Shown one piece after another: positions 22,575-33,840 of a DNA stretch of 64,000 nt (position 1 is the first letter of the stretch; each line of letters opens with the position of its first letter). Below the pieces are notes generated by a model. That model was not told the DNA's origin and made no database searches. It saw only the letters and a program-made list of their open reading frames with translations. The position numbers and the translations under genes are program-made. Origin of the DNA: Onthophagus taurus (taxonomy: Eukaryota > Arthropoda > Insecta > Coleoptera > Scarabaeidae). The stretch is from assembly GCF_036711975.1 (NCBI RefSeq), contig NC_091966.1, forward strand, positions 36,215,501 to 36,279,500, read 5' to 3'.

Positions 22575-25285
22575 TCTTAAACCAGCCATGTCAAACATGC
22601 GGCGCATTGAGCATTTTCCTGCGGCCCGAATCAATTTTGAAAACAGCCAGATAATACGTCCTTCGAACGTGGATGAGCATTGTATTTTTCAGGAAAAGTG
22701 GGAATTAGAGTTTTTTTACTGCAAAGTAAAAGTAAGTAAAGTATTTGCTTGATTTGTAACACTACCGTCGGTGTCCAAAACTATACAATATAAAACGTCA
22801 CTATGATTGTCATAAAACTATACAGGCATCAACAGCTTATGTTTGCACGTCCAAGTTTTTTTTGTTTGTTTGCAAGCAAGACAATGAATCTGCTGTTCAA
22901 GCGAACTACGTACTGTCGGAGTTGATCGCAAACCACTCAAAACCATTTGTTGTAGGTGAATTTATAAAAGAGTGTCTTGTAAAGGCCACAGAATTTGTAA
23001 GTCCCGGGAGCGTGAAAGCTTTTCAAAATATATCCTTGTCCCGGAATACTGTCTCTCAAAGAGTTACTGAGTTGGCTGCCAATATAAGTGATCAGATAAA
23101 AACAAAATCAGACTCTTTTATTGCATTTTCTATTGCCTGTGACGAAAGTACAGATGTGTGTGGTGATACGATGCGTGCTGTTGATAGAGATATCAACGTT
23201 TATAAAGAATTACTGGAATTAGTGTCATTGCATGATACAACAACTGGGATGGATATTTTCAATGCTGTTTATGGACTTCTGCAAAAGTACAATTTAGATT
23301 TGTCAACACTATGTTCCGTTGCAACAGATGGAAAAAATAATAAATAATGGCTTCATTAAAATATTACAGACAGAGATCAGAGGAACGGGCAGTGACAATC
23401 AGATTTTCATCATGTTCGTTGTATACTCCACCATGAAGTTTTATGCTCAAAAGTAATCAAGCTGGAAAGCGTTTTAAAATCACTGAAAAAAATGCTAAAC
23501 TTCATAAAGTCCCGTGGCTTGAATCAGCGACAGTTTTTCGTGATTTTATGTGATTTAGAAAGTGCGATGACTTTCGTGTTCTATCGTTCTCGGTCGGTTT
23601 TGGAAACTTAAAGAAGAAATACGCTCTTTCATGGAAATGAAAGGACAAGATGTCAGTTTATTATCCGACGTACTAAGATCTTTCATTTATGGTAGATATC
23701 ACAAAACACTTGTCGGACTTAAATTCGAAATTGCAAGGACCACGTCAAGTTATAACAGATATGCATGATCATGTGAAAGCTTTCAAGTGTAAGATGATGC
23801 TGTAGGAAAAACAGTTAGCAGTGGATAGTCTGTCACATTTTCCGACTTGTAAGGCGTATCAGGAAAGTACAAGTGTCCTAATATTAGTGGTGGAACGGAT
23901 ATCCGGCAACTATCCGGTATCCGGCCTATCTTTGGTTGGATATTAAAAACCTATTACTTAGTACTCCACTATTCATAGGAATTTGTAAAATCGATATGTT
24001 GGAACATGAAAATTTCCCACAGTGTTAATAAAAGTGTCCTCTTTCCTATGAACCAACACATTTTAAAAAATAACTTTTAGTTTTTGAGAAAACAATATTT
24101 AAAGTTTTGATAAAAGTTTCGATGTTGCAATTTTCATCGATAACTTTCAAAATGCGCTATAAAATTCATTTCTTGAAGGATCCTTGTGGACATACCACCA
24201 ATTATTAATTAAAGTATCCTCTTTTTAATGCAACAAGCCGTTTTGAGAAATCACTTTTAGGTCTTGAGAAATAAATGTTTGAAATAATCGACAATTTTTT
24301 CGAATTTTACAATTTTCGCCGATTAAGTTTTAATAATTCGTATAAAATAAATTTCTTTGAATATGAGTATGAAAATTTCCCAAAGTGTTAATAAAAGTGT
24401 CCTCTTTCCAGTGAACTAACACGTTTTGAAAAATAACTTTTAGTTTTTGAGAAAACAACATTTGAAGTTTTGATAAAATTTCAGATGTTGCATTTTTCAT
24501 CGATAATTTTCAAAATTCGCTATAAAATTCATTTCTTAAAGGATCCTTGTGGAAATACCACCAATTATTAATTATAGCATCCTCTTTTTAATGCAACAAG
24601 CCGTTTTGAGAAATCACTTTTAGTTCTTGAGAAATAAATTTTTGAAATAATCGACAATTATTTCGAATTTTGCAATTATTGGCGGATTAAGTTTTAAATT
24701 CGTATAAAGTCGATAACTTGGAATATGAGTTTGAAAATTTCCCAAAGTGTTAATAAAAGTGTCCTCTTTCCAATGAACCAACCCGTTTTGAAAAATAACT
24801 TTTAGTTTTTGAGAAAACAATATTTGAAGTTTTCATAAAATAAAATAAATAATTTGATAATGTTGCAATTTTCATCCATAATTTTCAAAATTTGCTATAA
24901 AATTTATTTCTTGAAGGATCCATGTGGAAATATCACCAATTATTAATTATGGTATCATCGTTAACATATCTTATCAGCTTTCTTACTAATTTCATTTTTA
25001 TTCAAATATTGCAGTAATGTGGCAATGTAGGGTATTACTTCAGAAATTATAACCATAATGGCCGGATAACTGGATATCCGGCCGAAGGAGATGCCGAATA
25101 TCCGGTATCTGGCTTTTCGCAAAATCGCTATTCGTTCCATCACTACCTAATATCATACAAAACGTATACAGAGATCATAGGAAGCCTTCTAGTAGAATTT
25201 GACAGAGTCTTTAGGATTTTAAGATACTTTTGGCCCACTAGTCACTTTAAGTTTGACATGGCTGTCTTAAGCAGTAGAATGCAAG
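22575..25285 (+). pseudogene. hAT-family transposase pseudogene, interrupted
   Basis: Frame 22862-23347 encodes a hAT transposase core: AFSIACDESTDV (catalytic-region DES/T), SLHDTTTGMDIFNAVYGLLQKYNLDL and SVATDG. Shifted frames downstream continue with FWKLKEEIRSFMEMKGQDV, then after the insertion at 23885-25145 with TEIIGSLLVEFDRVFRI, FKFDMAVL. It resembles the GTF2IRD2/SCAND3-type hAT group. Frameshifts and stops disable it. The start near 22575 (CATGTCAAACATGCGGC) resembles a hAT subterminal sequence. Confidence 0.8.
23885..25145. mobile_element. Non-autonomous hAT element with internal tandem repeats
   Basis: The ends are TAGTGGTGGAACGGATATCC (23885) and, reverse-complemented, TAGTGATGGAACGAATAGCG (25145). 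An exact 8-bp target duplication CCTAATAT flanks it at 23877-23884 and 25146-25153, diagnostic of hAT-type insertion. Subterminal DNA is packed with TATCCGG motifs. The interior is about three tandem copies of a 360-bp AT-rich unit. There is no transposase. It sits inside the hAT transposase pseudogene; removing it rejoins that reading frame. Confidence 0.92.
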
Positions 25286-25500
25286 GCAAGAGACGAAGAG
25301 GGAAGTCACGAAAACGATGAAAGGACGAAGTGATGGAGGACGCACGATTCAAGAGAACCTGGAAGTGAGTAGCTCTTGATAGGAAGTGTTGAAGTCAAAA
25401 GATAAAGAAGACCAAGGTTCATTTTGGGCACCATTGGAGAGAGAGTCATGTAGAGGTGCTCTTCACCTCGTCGAGTTTGAGAGTAAAGTAAATTTTTGAA
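25262..25500 (+). mobile_element. LINE C-terminal fragment
   Basis: The plus frame reads GKRRRGKSRKRWKDEVMEDARF followed by VALDRKCWSQ. This resembles the common last segment of LINE ORF2 proteins (GRRxxGRPxKRWxDxVxxD). It abuts the 3' end of the hAT pseudogene and stops before the RECQL polyadenylation side. Confidence 0.6.
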
Positions 25501-25583
25501 AGAAAACTTATTATAACTCAAAAATTAAATAATGGAAACTTTATTCACAAAAGCCTCAAATACAAATACAATAAATATAAAAC

Positions 25584-27510
25584 CTAATTACTATCATCAG
25601 ATGAAATTACAACAGATTTTTTAGATTTCTTAATTTTCCTTGAATGATCACCTGAATTTTCTACTTTATCACTTTTTCGTTTCACATTTTCTGATGAATC
25701 AGAACCCCCCAACATTTTTTCAAGTTCCTTATTTTCTCTCATAGTAACTAAAAACATATCCTCACTTTCAGTTTGTTCGGATAATCTAATATAAACGTTT
25801 GTAGTGTATGGTGTGTAATTAAAGTAAAGTTTTAAATAATTTTCTTTAATTAAATTAGCTATGATAAACTCTAAAATCCCTTCAGATAATTTTCGTTTGG
25901 TTAATTTCGTCCAAGCTTGAACTAATTTTTTTAAAGTAAATCGTGTTTCTTTATCGTTTTGAAACACTTTACTAATTTCGTTTGCAAATTTTTTTATCAA
26001 GTATGTCTTGGTGGTAAATTTTTTGTTACAATTATCGCAAGATGTTTCACACTTTGGACAATTTTCATCAAATTGTTTGCATAAAATCGCGTGGCGACAG
26101 GTTACATTATTTAAACAATACTTAAAAATTTCGAGTGAATTTTCTTGTTCAATTTTAGAATGCGAATTTGAAGCTAGTTTTAAATAGTCATCGATTTTAT
26201 ACCATAAAATGCATGTTGATGGTTTTCCATCTCTTCCAGCTCTTCCGCTTTCTTGGTACAATCCTTGCAAACTTTTTGGCATTGTTATATGAACAATAAA
26301 TCTCACATCAGGCTTATCAATACCCAAACCAAAAGCAATTGTAGCTACAACAACTTGATATGTACCTTCTAACCATTTCTTATAAATTTTTGATCGTTCT
26401 TCTTTAGTTAAATCACCATGATAACGACCAGCTTTACACCCTTTTTGATGTAAAGCATAAGCAATGTCGTTTGCATCTTTAATTGTTGCGGTATAAAAAA
26501 TTCCTGATTGATCTTTAAATTCTTTCATATAACTCATTAATTTTGAGATATATTTCTCCATGTTTTCAGGTTTAGCTTCAACACGATACATTAAATTTTT
26601 CCTCAAAAAGCTTTTCTTTATTAAAATCGCATTGGGAATATTTAAATTAGTTATAGCGTTATCAACGACTTTAACAGTAGCTGTAGCTGTTAATCCCATA
26701 ATTGGAACTGTTTCAAATAATTGTCTTAACATTCCCAGATTTAAGTAATCTTTTCGAAAATCATGTCCCCATTCTGATATACAATGCACTTCATCTACAG
26801 CTATTAAACTTAATCTACCGGAATCATAACATTTTTGTAAAGATGTCATTAATTTTTTGCTATTAACTAAAAATTCTGGAGTAACATATAGTATTTGAAA
26901 AGATTGCTTTTTACTTCCATCTAAACACCCAAAAATTTCATTCTTTAATGAAACTTCTAATCCTTGCCCTAATTTTTCAACGGGTATCCCAAGTTGTGTT
27001 AAATGACATACCTGATCTTCAATCAATGATATTAAAGGAGATATCACTAAAGTAATCCCTTTCAATAATAATGCAGTCAATTGATAACACAAAGATTTCC
27101 CTCCCCCAGTAGCCATAAGAAGAATAACATCCTTTTTAGACATAACAGCATTAATAGCAGCTAATTGGCACTCCCTAAATGAATTTAATTTAAATTTACT
27201 CTCAAGAATGAACTGGGCTTTTTCACTCCAATCGTAACTTTCATTTGAAAATGTTATCCAGGTCGAACTTAACTCTTTAGTGTTTTTGATTTGTATTTTA
27301 GATTCTATTTCCTTTTTTTCAACGTTGAGTTTATGGAGAGTTGTTGATATTCTCATTCGCTCATCTTCTAATTTTATTATCTTTGAGGTTATATGATTTA
27401 ATCTCGATTTTAAAACTTCTAATGAATCTTGAAATTAAAGAAAAACGGTTTGTGTAAAGACATGTATAGATTTAAACGAAATATAGTAGTTTACCTTCTT
27501 TATTCTCCAT
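25584..27510 (-). CDS. RECQL: ATP-dependent DNA helicase Q1 (RecQ-like)
   Basis: A 3'-5' RecQ helicase for genome maintenance, probably nuclear. Exon 1 (27510-27495) is ATGGAGAATAAAGAAG with donor GTAAAC. Exon 2 (27427-25584) holds the rest: 619 residues, near human RECQL (649). An N-terminal coiled coil (about 5-50) precedes FRECQLAAIN, Walker A ATGGGKS (about 112-117), the DEVH box (about 217-220) with CISEWGHDF, SGIFYTAT, VATIAFGLGIDKPDVRF and YQESGRAGRDG. Zinc-binding cysteines follow in CRHAILCKQF, CPKCETSCDNC. DEVH rather than DEAH, the N-terminal coiled coil and the short tail favour RECQL1 over BLM, WRN, RECQL4 or RECQL5. The C-terminus KKSKKSVVISSDDSN looks like a nuclear signal plus an acidic tail. 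Confidence 0.93.
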
Positions 27511-29640
27511 ATTTTTATTATTTAAGTAATTGATGTTTGAAATGTTTTTTTAGGTTAGAAAAGTAAAACTTATTAACTAAGTTTTTTTATAAGTATTGTA
27601 AGGTTTATTTCATGTTTTTAAAATATTTCCTTGTTTAACGTTATTTTAATTAACGATTGATCTATAATAATTAATAATATGTACTCTTTAAGCATTGAAA
27701 GTTTTAATGGAATGTTTATTTTGAGGTTAAAAATTTTTAACTTTCAAATTTATTTTAGTTTTAAAATAGTTTGTTAATTCTAATTACGACTAGAAAGAAA
27801 TAAGAAGACCAGTAAGCCTAAGTAAGGCAATAAAAGAAATATAGACTGGCTCAAGTAATGAAAAGGTTTTTGCTTGGAAAAGGGATCATCATATGTACAG
27901 AATGGTTCAAATTCGATGTCCGAATAGGCTATCTCGGAAACTATAAGAGTTAGAAAAAAAGTAGCTTACATGTCTCGATTTCTTTTTTTAAATAAATTCC
28001 AATGTCGAAAACCTCAAAGCGCTATGGCCAATTCCTTTTTTAACCACTGATGTGAGTAAATAAATATATACAGGTGTCTCAGCGAGTCAAAAACAAAATA
28101 CATAAATAAGATAAGTAATAATAAGCTATTTACAATCAAAAGAAATACAATCAACATTAATATATATTTAAATTTTTTCCTTACTTTTTTTTATTCATTT
28201 CATGTATGTAAATAGGTATGAAAAATAAAAATGCATGAATATCGTTGAAATGGAGTATAGTGCTACTATAACTAAAAATTAATATAAAATTTACTTTATT
28301 TTCTAATATGTAACATTCTAACATGTTAAACTTTTCGTAATTTTCGTAATCTATCCAAAAAAACAGGATCTTTAATTTGACACTTCAGAATTAAAAAAAA
28401 ATATATGAGTGCCATCTATCAATAATTTATTAAGTCATTTAAGATTGCGCTTTAACTATATAGGTCCCTGCAGTCGGTAACTAATTTAGTTTTTCCTAAA
28501 CATCTTGAAAACGTGCATTAATTTTTCTTTATAACTATTAGCAATCGACAGGCTGATCTTTTTTCATAATTTTAAAACTATTTTTAATCCAAAGAACAAT
28601 TAAATAAAAATGAAAAGTTAAATTTTGTCAATAATTGATTCAGTTACCTCCTACATTCGTATATGAACATGTATGTACCAGATTCATTGCAATTAAAACT
28701 TTTGTTTATAAGATAATTATGAAAAACCATTGTTGCTAATACGTACACAACATGGCCGTCCTCTACATTTTTATTAATATAGCATACGTGTTATAGATGG
28801 CTCCACCAAAGAAGCAAAATTAAGAACTTTAAATTTAAATGTACTCTATTAATATTATTTTTCTGTAAGAAATTATGTAACAGAAGTTTATTGGTAATCA
28901 TGGTAGGGGCTTGAAAGGCCAATTTCATTATAACTGGCATCACCTTATTGTCAATTTTTATTGCACGTTTTGCAACGTTTTTTTGTTGCACGTAGCTTAA
29001 TAAACAAGATGCAATCAGTTAATCATATATTTAAAGACATATTTAAAAAATGTATAAACAAATAACTACGGAACTTTTGATTACACAATAATGGAAAAAT
29101 GGTGAACACTGCAACTGGGTAAAAGGGACAATGAAAGAAAAAATTAGGATGTTATAAAAAATATATCAACAAAATTTATTAAAAACGAGTAATACATAAT
29201 TGTTTTGTGAAAGTGTTTTGTAACGTTTATCCCTTCTTTTCATTCTCTTTATTATTGCTTTATGAGTTTGGAATTTATTTAAAATAACTTATTTCTTTTA
29301 CTTTATTTAATCTGACGACGGCTACATTACGGTTCTAAGTTTTTACTTACTTCTAAATATTAATATAAAATCAAACACCATTTATTTGTTGAATCGGCAA
29401 ATATCGCACTCTAGATCGCATGTCTAGATAATCGAGAAGAGTGGTTTAGGTGGTTAGAAACTACTAATGGGTTATCGAAATTTGGATTCCGTCTACACAG
29501 GTGTCCCGTATCTACCGCATCAAAGCATTATACGGTTGAAGTATACATTATTCAGAAGCGATTTTTTCCAATAAAATTTTTCGAAATGTTTATAATAACA
29601 CCTCTGTTTTTTTTTTAATTTTTCATTTAAATTACAATTT
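27511..29640. other. Intergenic, AT-rich, transposon-end sequences
   Basis: This holds the RECQL upstream region, then at 27894 a TIR-like sequence matching the reverse complement of 33653 (see the Mutator entry). Near 28070 ATACAGGTGTCTCAGCGAG matches, inverted, a sequence near 60345-60365, so it is a repeated transposon end. No gene is supported. Confidence 0.5.
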
Positions 29641-29644
29641 TTTT

Positions 29645-31991
29645 TTAATTATGATGGGTACATTCTATACCTCGTCCAATAAACCCCTGGATCCGTTCTG
29701 GCAAAAAACATTCATAATAAAATTGTTGAAGTCTTGGTAGCATATTATTTCTCCAAAAACTTTCGTCTCTCTCTATTTTTTCGATAAAAATGGGGTGTTC
29801 TTCATCTATATACACCACAAAATAGCACATTTTTCGTTTGGTAACGTGGAGTTGTCCTTGAATCTAAAAATATTTGTAATTTATAGTAAATATATACTTT
29901 TTTTACAGCACGTCATTGAGAAACTTGCAAGGCACCAGTTCTGGGAAGCTTCTGGCTTAAACTGTATATTTTTAAAATACCTGATAGAAATAATTGTGAT
30001 TATGTTTTAATGTTGGTTGCCCCTCCTTGTACATCAAACAAAATTGCTTGTTATTTTCTATAGCATTGTGGACTGACTGCTTCTTTATATGTAAAGAGTA
30101 AGCATACTTAATTTCTACAACGGCATCCTCTCCTACCAAACCTAGTTATATAATTTTTACCATGAAATAAAAAACAATAAAAATAAATGAAAACTAACCG
30201 TCAGGTGACGCTGCTAGAAAACCATATTCCGTGTCTACAAATAAGCCTGCATTCTGGACTAACGTACCGGTAACTTCTTCAAATTTTCTTCTGGCAACTT
30301 CTTCATATCGTTTTCCATATTCCATTGCTGGAGTTACTAAATTTTTTTTATATAAAAGTCTCTTCAAGAGAGGTGAACATGAAGTTTTCAATTTTCGTTT
30401 AATAATTGATCCAAAATTAGATGATGTGAAACGTTTCTGTCTTTCCTGTAGGTATACAGCATTACTGAATTGGCCTATTGTTGCAATCGCCAATTGCCAT
30501 TGTTCTTCTTCAGTGACCTAAAAAAACAGTAAGACAATATAAAATGGCCAATGATCATATCATAATTCATAATATTTTGTTACTAACAATTAATGTTATT
30601 ATTTTATATGAGGGTGATTAAAATTGGTAAATACCTGTAAAGATTGTAATATTCTGTTATACTCTGAATTAAATTAAATTCTGTTGTATTCAGTAATGCC
30701 TGTTGTGCATTTTCACCATAATCTAAATCTGTACCTTTTTCTACTTGTTGCTGTTGATTTTTACCTTTTGTTATTCTTGTCTTCTTCTTTTGGTCATGCT
30801 GACTCATATGTCTAATAAACAATTCGCTCATTTCTACACCTGCAAACTTTTGAAACGACTCGGGTAGCCAACCAATCCTGAAACATATTTTATAATAAAA
30901 ACAGCTTAATAATGGACATATTACTACCCGAATTGTATTTCAATGTTGAGAGGTAAGATCGCACTTCGTAAGATCGCCTTTGAATTAAATTTAAGCGTTT
31001 GCCACAATTTAATTTTGCTACAAGAGCCATAAAAACTTCAGCCTTGTTATTATTTTCATAAGCTACTAGTTTATGAGCTCTTGCCAGCACAGGTTCCATA
31101 GCACCTATAACGATTTTGTAAAAAATGAAATTAACAATCTGTGGCAGAAGTATAAATACTTACTTCTTAAGTGATATACTAATCCTGAACTAATAAATTT
31201 ATTTACTAGTGTCGCATTTCTAAATCCAGGGGTGTTACAGTAATGTGAAACACAATCACTGTGGTTCCCATAAACATGATTTATTGAATTAGCAATATCA
31301 GTTTTTAGATCTTCTGCATTTTCGTTAATTTTGGCTCGATACATAATAAATTGTTGAAGTGTTTTAATTTTTTCATTCGTTAACATTTTTCGAGCTTGAA
31401 ATGATACCCCGTCATTAGTTGCAGACGTCTTTATTTTATATAAACTTTTTCCAAAGTTCTTTATCAGGTGATTTACGCATTCTATTTTATCTACCTCCAT
31501 ACCATAACTCACGTTAGATCTAATTTTGCTGTATACGCTGGAATCGCCATCACCGATCATTTTTAGATATTTAACCCCATGCATACTTATGTTGTTATTA
31601 AAAGCTTCTACTAAAATATCAGCCTCCATTCCTGTAGAAGAAGCCTCCCAATTTTTAAAACATCTATGTTGTGATGAAAATTGTCTTAAGTTGGCAGCTC
31701 TAGTGCAAATACAACAATATTTGTTTCGCACTCAATATTATCATTTATTTTCTCAATGCCACAAATTGGCACTGAATCTACAACTACTGACCCTATTGGC
31801 TGTGCAAATTTTTCAATTGGTCTACAATAAAATCATTAGGTATTATTATTAGGATTGTCTCAACCGGAAAAAAATAGACGGTTTTCAAGTACTTACCCTT
31901 CTGATAATTCTTTCCTTTTCTGCCAAATCTTTTTCCAAGTGGTAGATCTTTTAGAGCGTTTACAAACCTTACTTGGATGTTTTTTTACCAT
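29645..31991 (-). mobile_element. Mutator-like element gene with YqaJ-type nuclease domain
   Basis: Possible start 31991 (MVKKHPSKVCKRS...), donor 31896. Block 31731-31175 matches the arthropod Mutator-like transposase domain: RNKYCCICTRAA, CFKNWEASSTGMEADI, KMIGDGDSSVYSKI, ECVNHLIKN. Next, spliced in phase, PVLARAHKLVAYENNNKAE, GGKRLN-like. Then a basic linker (30880-30635) and a YqaJ/lambda-exonuclease-like PD-(D/E)XK domain: SSNFGSIIKR, PAMEYGKRYEEVA, GFLAASPDG joined at 30193/30141 to LVGEDAVVEIK, then IQGQLHVTKRKMCYFVVY and a stop at 29645. The last three exons splice exactly in phase. The transposase N-terminal catalytic part is missing, and two upstream junctions (about 30900/30880 and 30635/30521) look out of phase, so it is probably a decayed element whose nuclease part is still open. 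Confidence 0.75.
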
Positions 31992-32555
31992 TTTTACTAA
32001 AATAATACTACACTATTGTAAAGTCACTGTCTTATAAATCACTATAATAAACAGCTAATCTAAACACTAACACTAAATCATTAAAATTAATACTACAGTT
32101 ATCGTAATATTCTGCGTGCATCCGGATATTCTAGTAATACGACGTCAAAAGCCAAAAGACTAAAAATGATCTTTTGTTGAGGTTTCTTACTACGTAAAAC
32201 TTATCTTTCTTCGTGATTAGTTTCATACCCTAAACGGAAACAAGGAAAAAAGTAAAGCACCTAGATAAACAAACGGAGCAATAAAATCAGGTATAATGAC
32301 GGCGTCGAGCGCTTGTTTTACCCCGAAACAGTTGCCCATATTTTATTTCCTCGCGTTCTCAAAAATCATGAAATATTTTTTAAAAATTGTTAGGTGGAAA
32401 CTATGTATTTACTATGAAGTATTTTATTTTATTAGTTTACCCTTCTGTTATCTAATTGTTATCCGATAAACTGTTTTCAAGGAAAGGAAACGAGGTTTTC
32501 CAAAAAATATAAAAGACAAGACATAGTCATTAATTTTTTATGAGCTTGAAATCAT

Positions 32556-32769
32556 AAAAAATAGTATATTGTTTTATATGGAAGAGAAGCAGTGCTTTTT
32601 ATGGCGTGGTCTGTCGCTTAGCGACGAACGCAGTGAGTCGCTAATGACAGATGAGCCGTTAAAATTGTGGCGTGTCCGACAGTTTGCCGGACGAACGAAG
32701 TGAGTCCGGCAATGACGGACCAGCCACAAACGAATCTGCTTCTCTTCCGAATAAAACATAGTATTTTTT
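32556..32769. mobile_element. 214-bp MITE with two GC-rich hairpins
   Basis: Terminal inverted repeats of about 34-37 bp (32556-32592 and 32736-32769) share GGAAGAGAAGCAG and GTTTTAT, with AAAAAATA at the ends. The interior (32601-32727) is much more GC-rich than its surroundings. It comprises two direct copies of about 60 bp, each folding into a long interrupted hairpin with an 11-base apical loop GAACGMAGTGA. No open frame. See the separate feature and finding for the stems. Confidence 0.8.
32601..32727. other. Tandem covarying stem-loops (possible structured RNA)
   Basis: Copy 1: basal stem 32601-32605/32655-32659, middle 32610-32615/32646-32651, apical TTAGCGAC/GTCGCTAA (32618-32625/32637-32644). 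Copy 2: basal 32667-32671/32723-32727, middle 32674-32678/32716-32720, apical TTGCCGGAC/GTCCGGCAA (32684-32692/32704-32712). Loops 32626-32636 and 32693-32703 are nearly identical. The copies differ in stem bases, yet pairing is kept on both sides, while loops are conserved. That pattern suggests selection or copying constraint on structure. Strand cannot be decided because the hairpins are symmetric. Confidence 0.6.
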
Positions 32770-32874
32770 CTTCAAACGTTGCAAATAATTGCAATATAAA
32801 TTTTAATAAATTTAATAAAATGACAATTAACTTATTATGTATTAATCTTTTCCAATACGGCGCTAAAGTGACAT

Positions 32875-32933
32875 GTGCTTCAGCGCTATGGCGCTAAAGT
32901 GAAATTTACTTTAGCGCCATAACGCTGAAGTAC
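32875..32933. repeat. 59-bp near-perfect inverted repeat
   Basis: The sequence from GTGCTTCAGCGCTATGGCGC to its reverse-complementary right half pairs with only a few mismatches, centred near 32904. The motif GGCGCTAAAGTGA also occurs once more just upstream (about 32859-32871), giving three copies in 75 bp. The function is unknown. Confidence 0.7.
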
Positions 32934-33840
32934 TTTTTTGCTATGTTGATCTTACCAACCGTCGTTATGCAACAATGACTTACTTCTACCGCGAGTAAAC
33001 ACGACAACAAAGTTGTCATTTAATGACGTTTGAAGAAAAAAACAATTTTATCGATTTTCAAAAAATATATTTATTTAAATATAGTTAACTTAACATAGGC
33101 TACCAAACCATCATGCACGAATATCGTCTATTTCATACTAGGACTGCCATCTGTAAATCGAAATTCTAACTTATAAGCCGGAACGAAATTTTTTTTAATG
33201 AAGCCCAGTCTTAATAATATTAAATATTAATAAATTAATAATAAAAAATGTTAAATAATGCAATCTATTCCAACTTTTGTGTAACACAGATATAAATTAA
33301 ATAATTCAACAAATTTATTAGTTTCAAATATCAGAAATGTTTTTTTAATTTTTAGTTATAATTTACAGGAAACTGTAAATTTAATTTCTTTGACAACACT
33401 AAAAAAAAGTTTATTTTTAGCTTTATTTTAAAACAATAAGAAACAGACTTGCCGAACCCTATATTTTTGTAATCAGAAAAAAATAACGAATTTAATAAGG
33501 GAATAATCAGTGGATGTTTCAATTTAAAAAAAAACGAAATTGTCATATCTCAAAATCTAACCGAAAATTTTTTTTCTACTTCATCAAATTCTCTGTAAAA
33601 AACCAGTTTCCAAGTTAGCCTATTTGGACATCGAATTTGAACCATCCTGTACAGGTTCTAGAGCAGATTATTTTAAGTTCATTTCTTCAAATCTATAATT
33701 TCTTGGTCTATACGAGCCTGTTCATAAATTTCTAAACCACTTAATAAAAAGAATATCTGTAAGCTTTATTACATCAAATATACATTTAAATCAAAATAAA
33801 ACTAATTTAAATCTCAACTCATATCTTAAAAATTAATTAA

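Larger units (their letters stand above)
27894..33653. mobile_element. Candidate boundaries of the Mutator-like element (~50-bp inverted repeats)
   Basis: 27894-27942 and the reverse complement of 33605-33653 share about 44 of 49 bases, starting TGTACAGRATGGTTCAAATT. They bracket the transposase/nuclease exons, giving a 5.8-kb element. A TA dinucleotide lies outside CAG on each side, and no 9-bp Mutator-type duplication is seen. They may therefore be two separate copies of an unrelated MITE. I keep the pairing as tentative. Confidence 0.4.

Noticed and set aside
32616-32645. Hammerhead or other known self-cleaving ribozyme in the GC-rich hairpins
   Set aside because: The conserved loop GAACGMAGTGA does not supply the hammerhead core (CTGANGA with GAAA) or another core I can recognise.
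33002-33020. GACAACAAAGTTGTC palindrome
   Set aside because: Too short to separate from chance in 64 kb, with no other structure around it.
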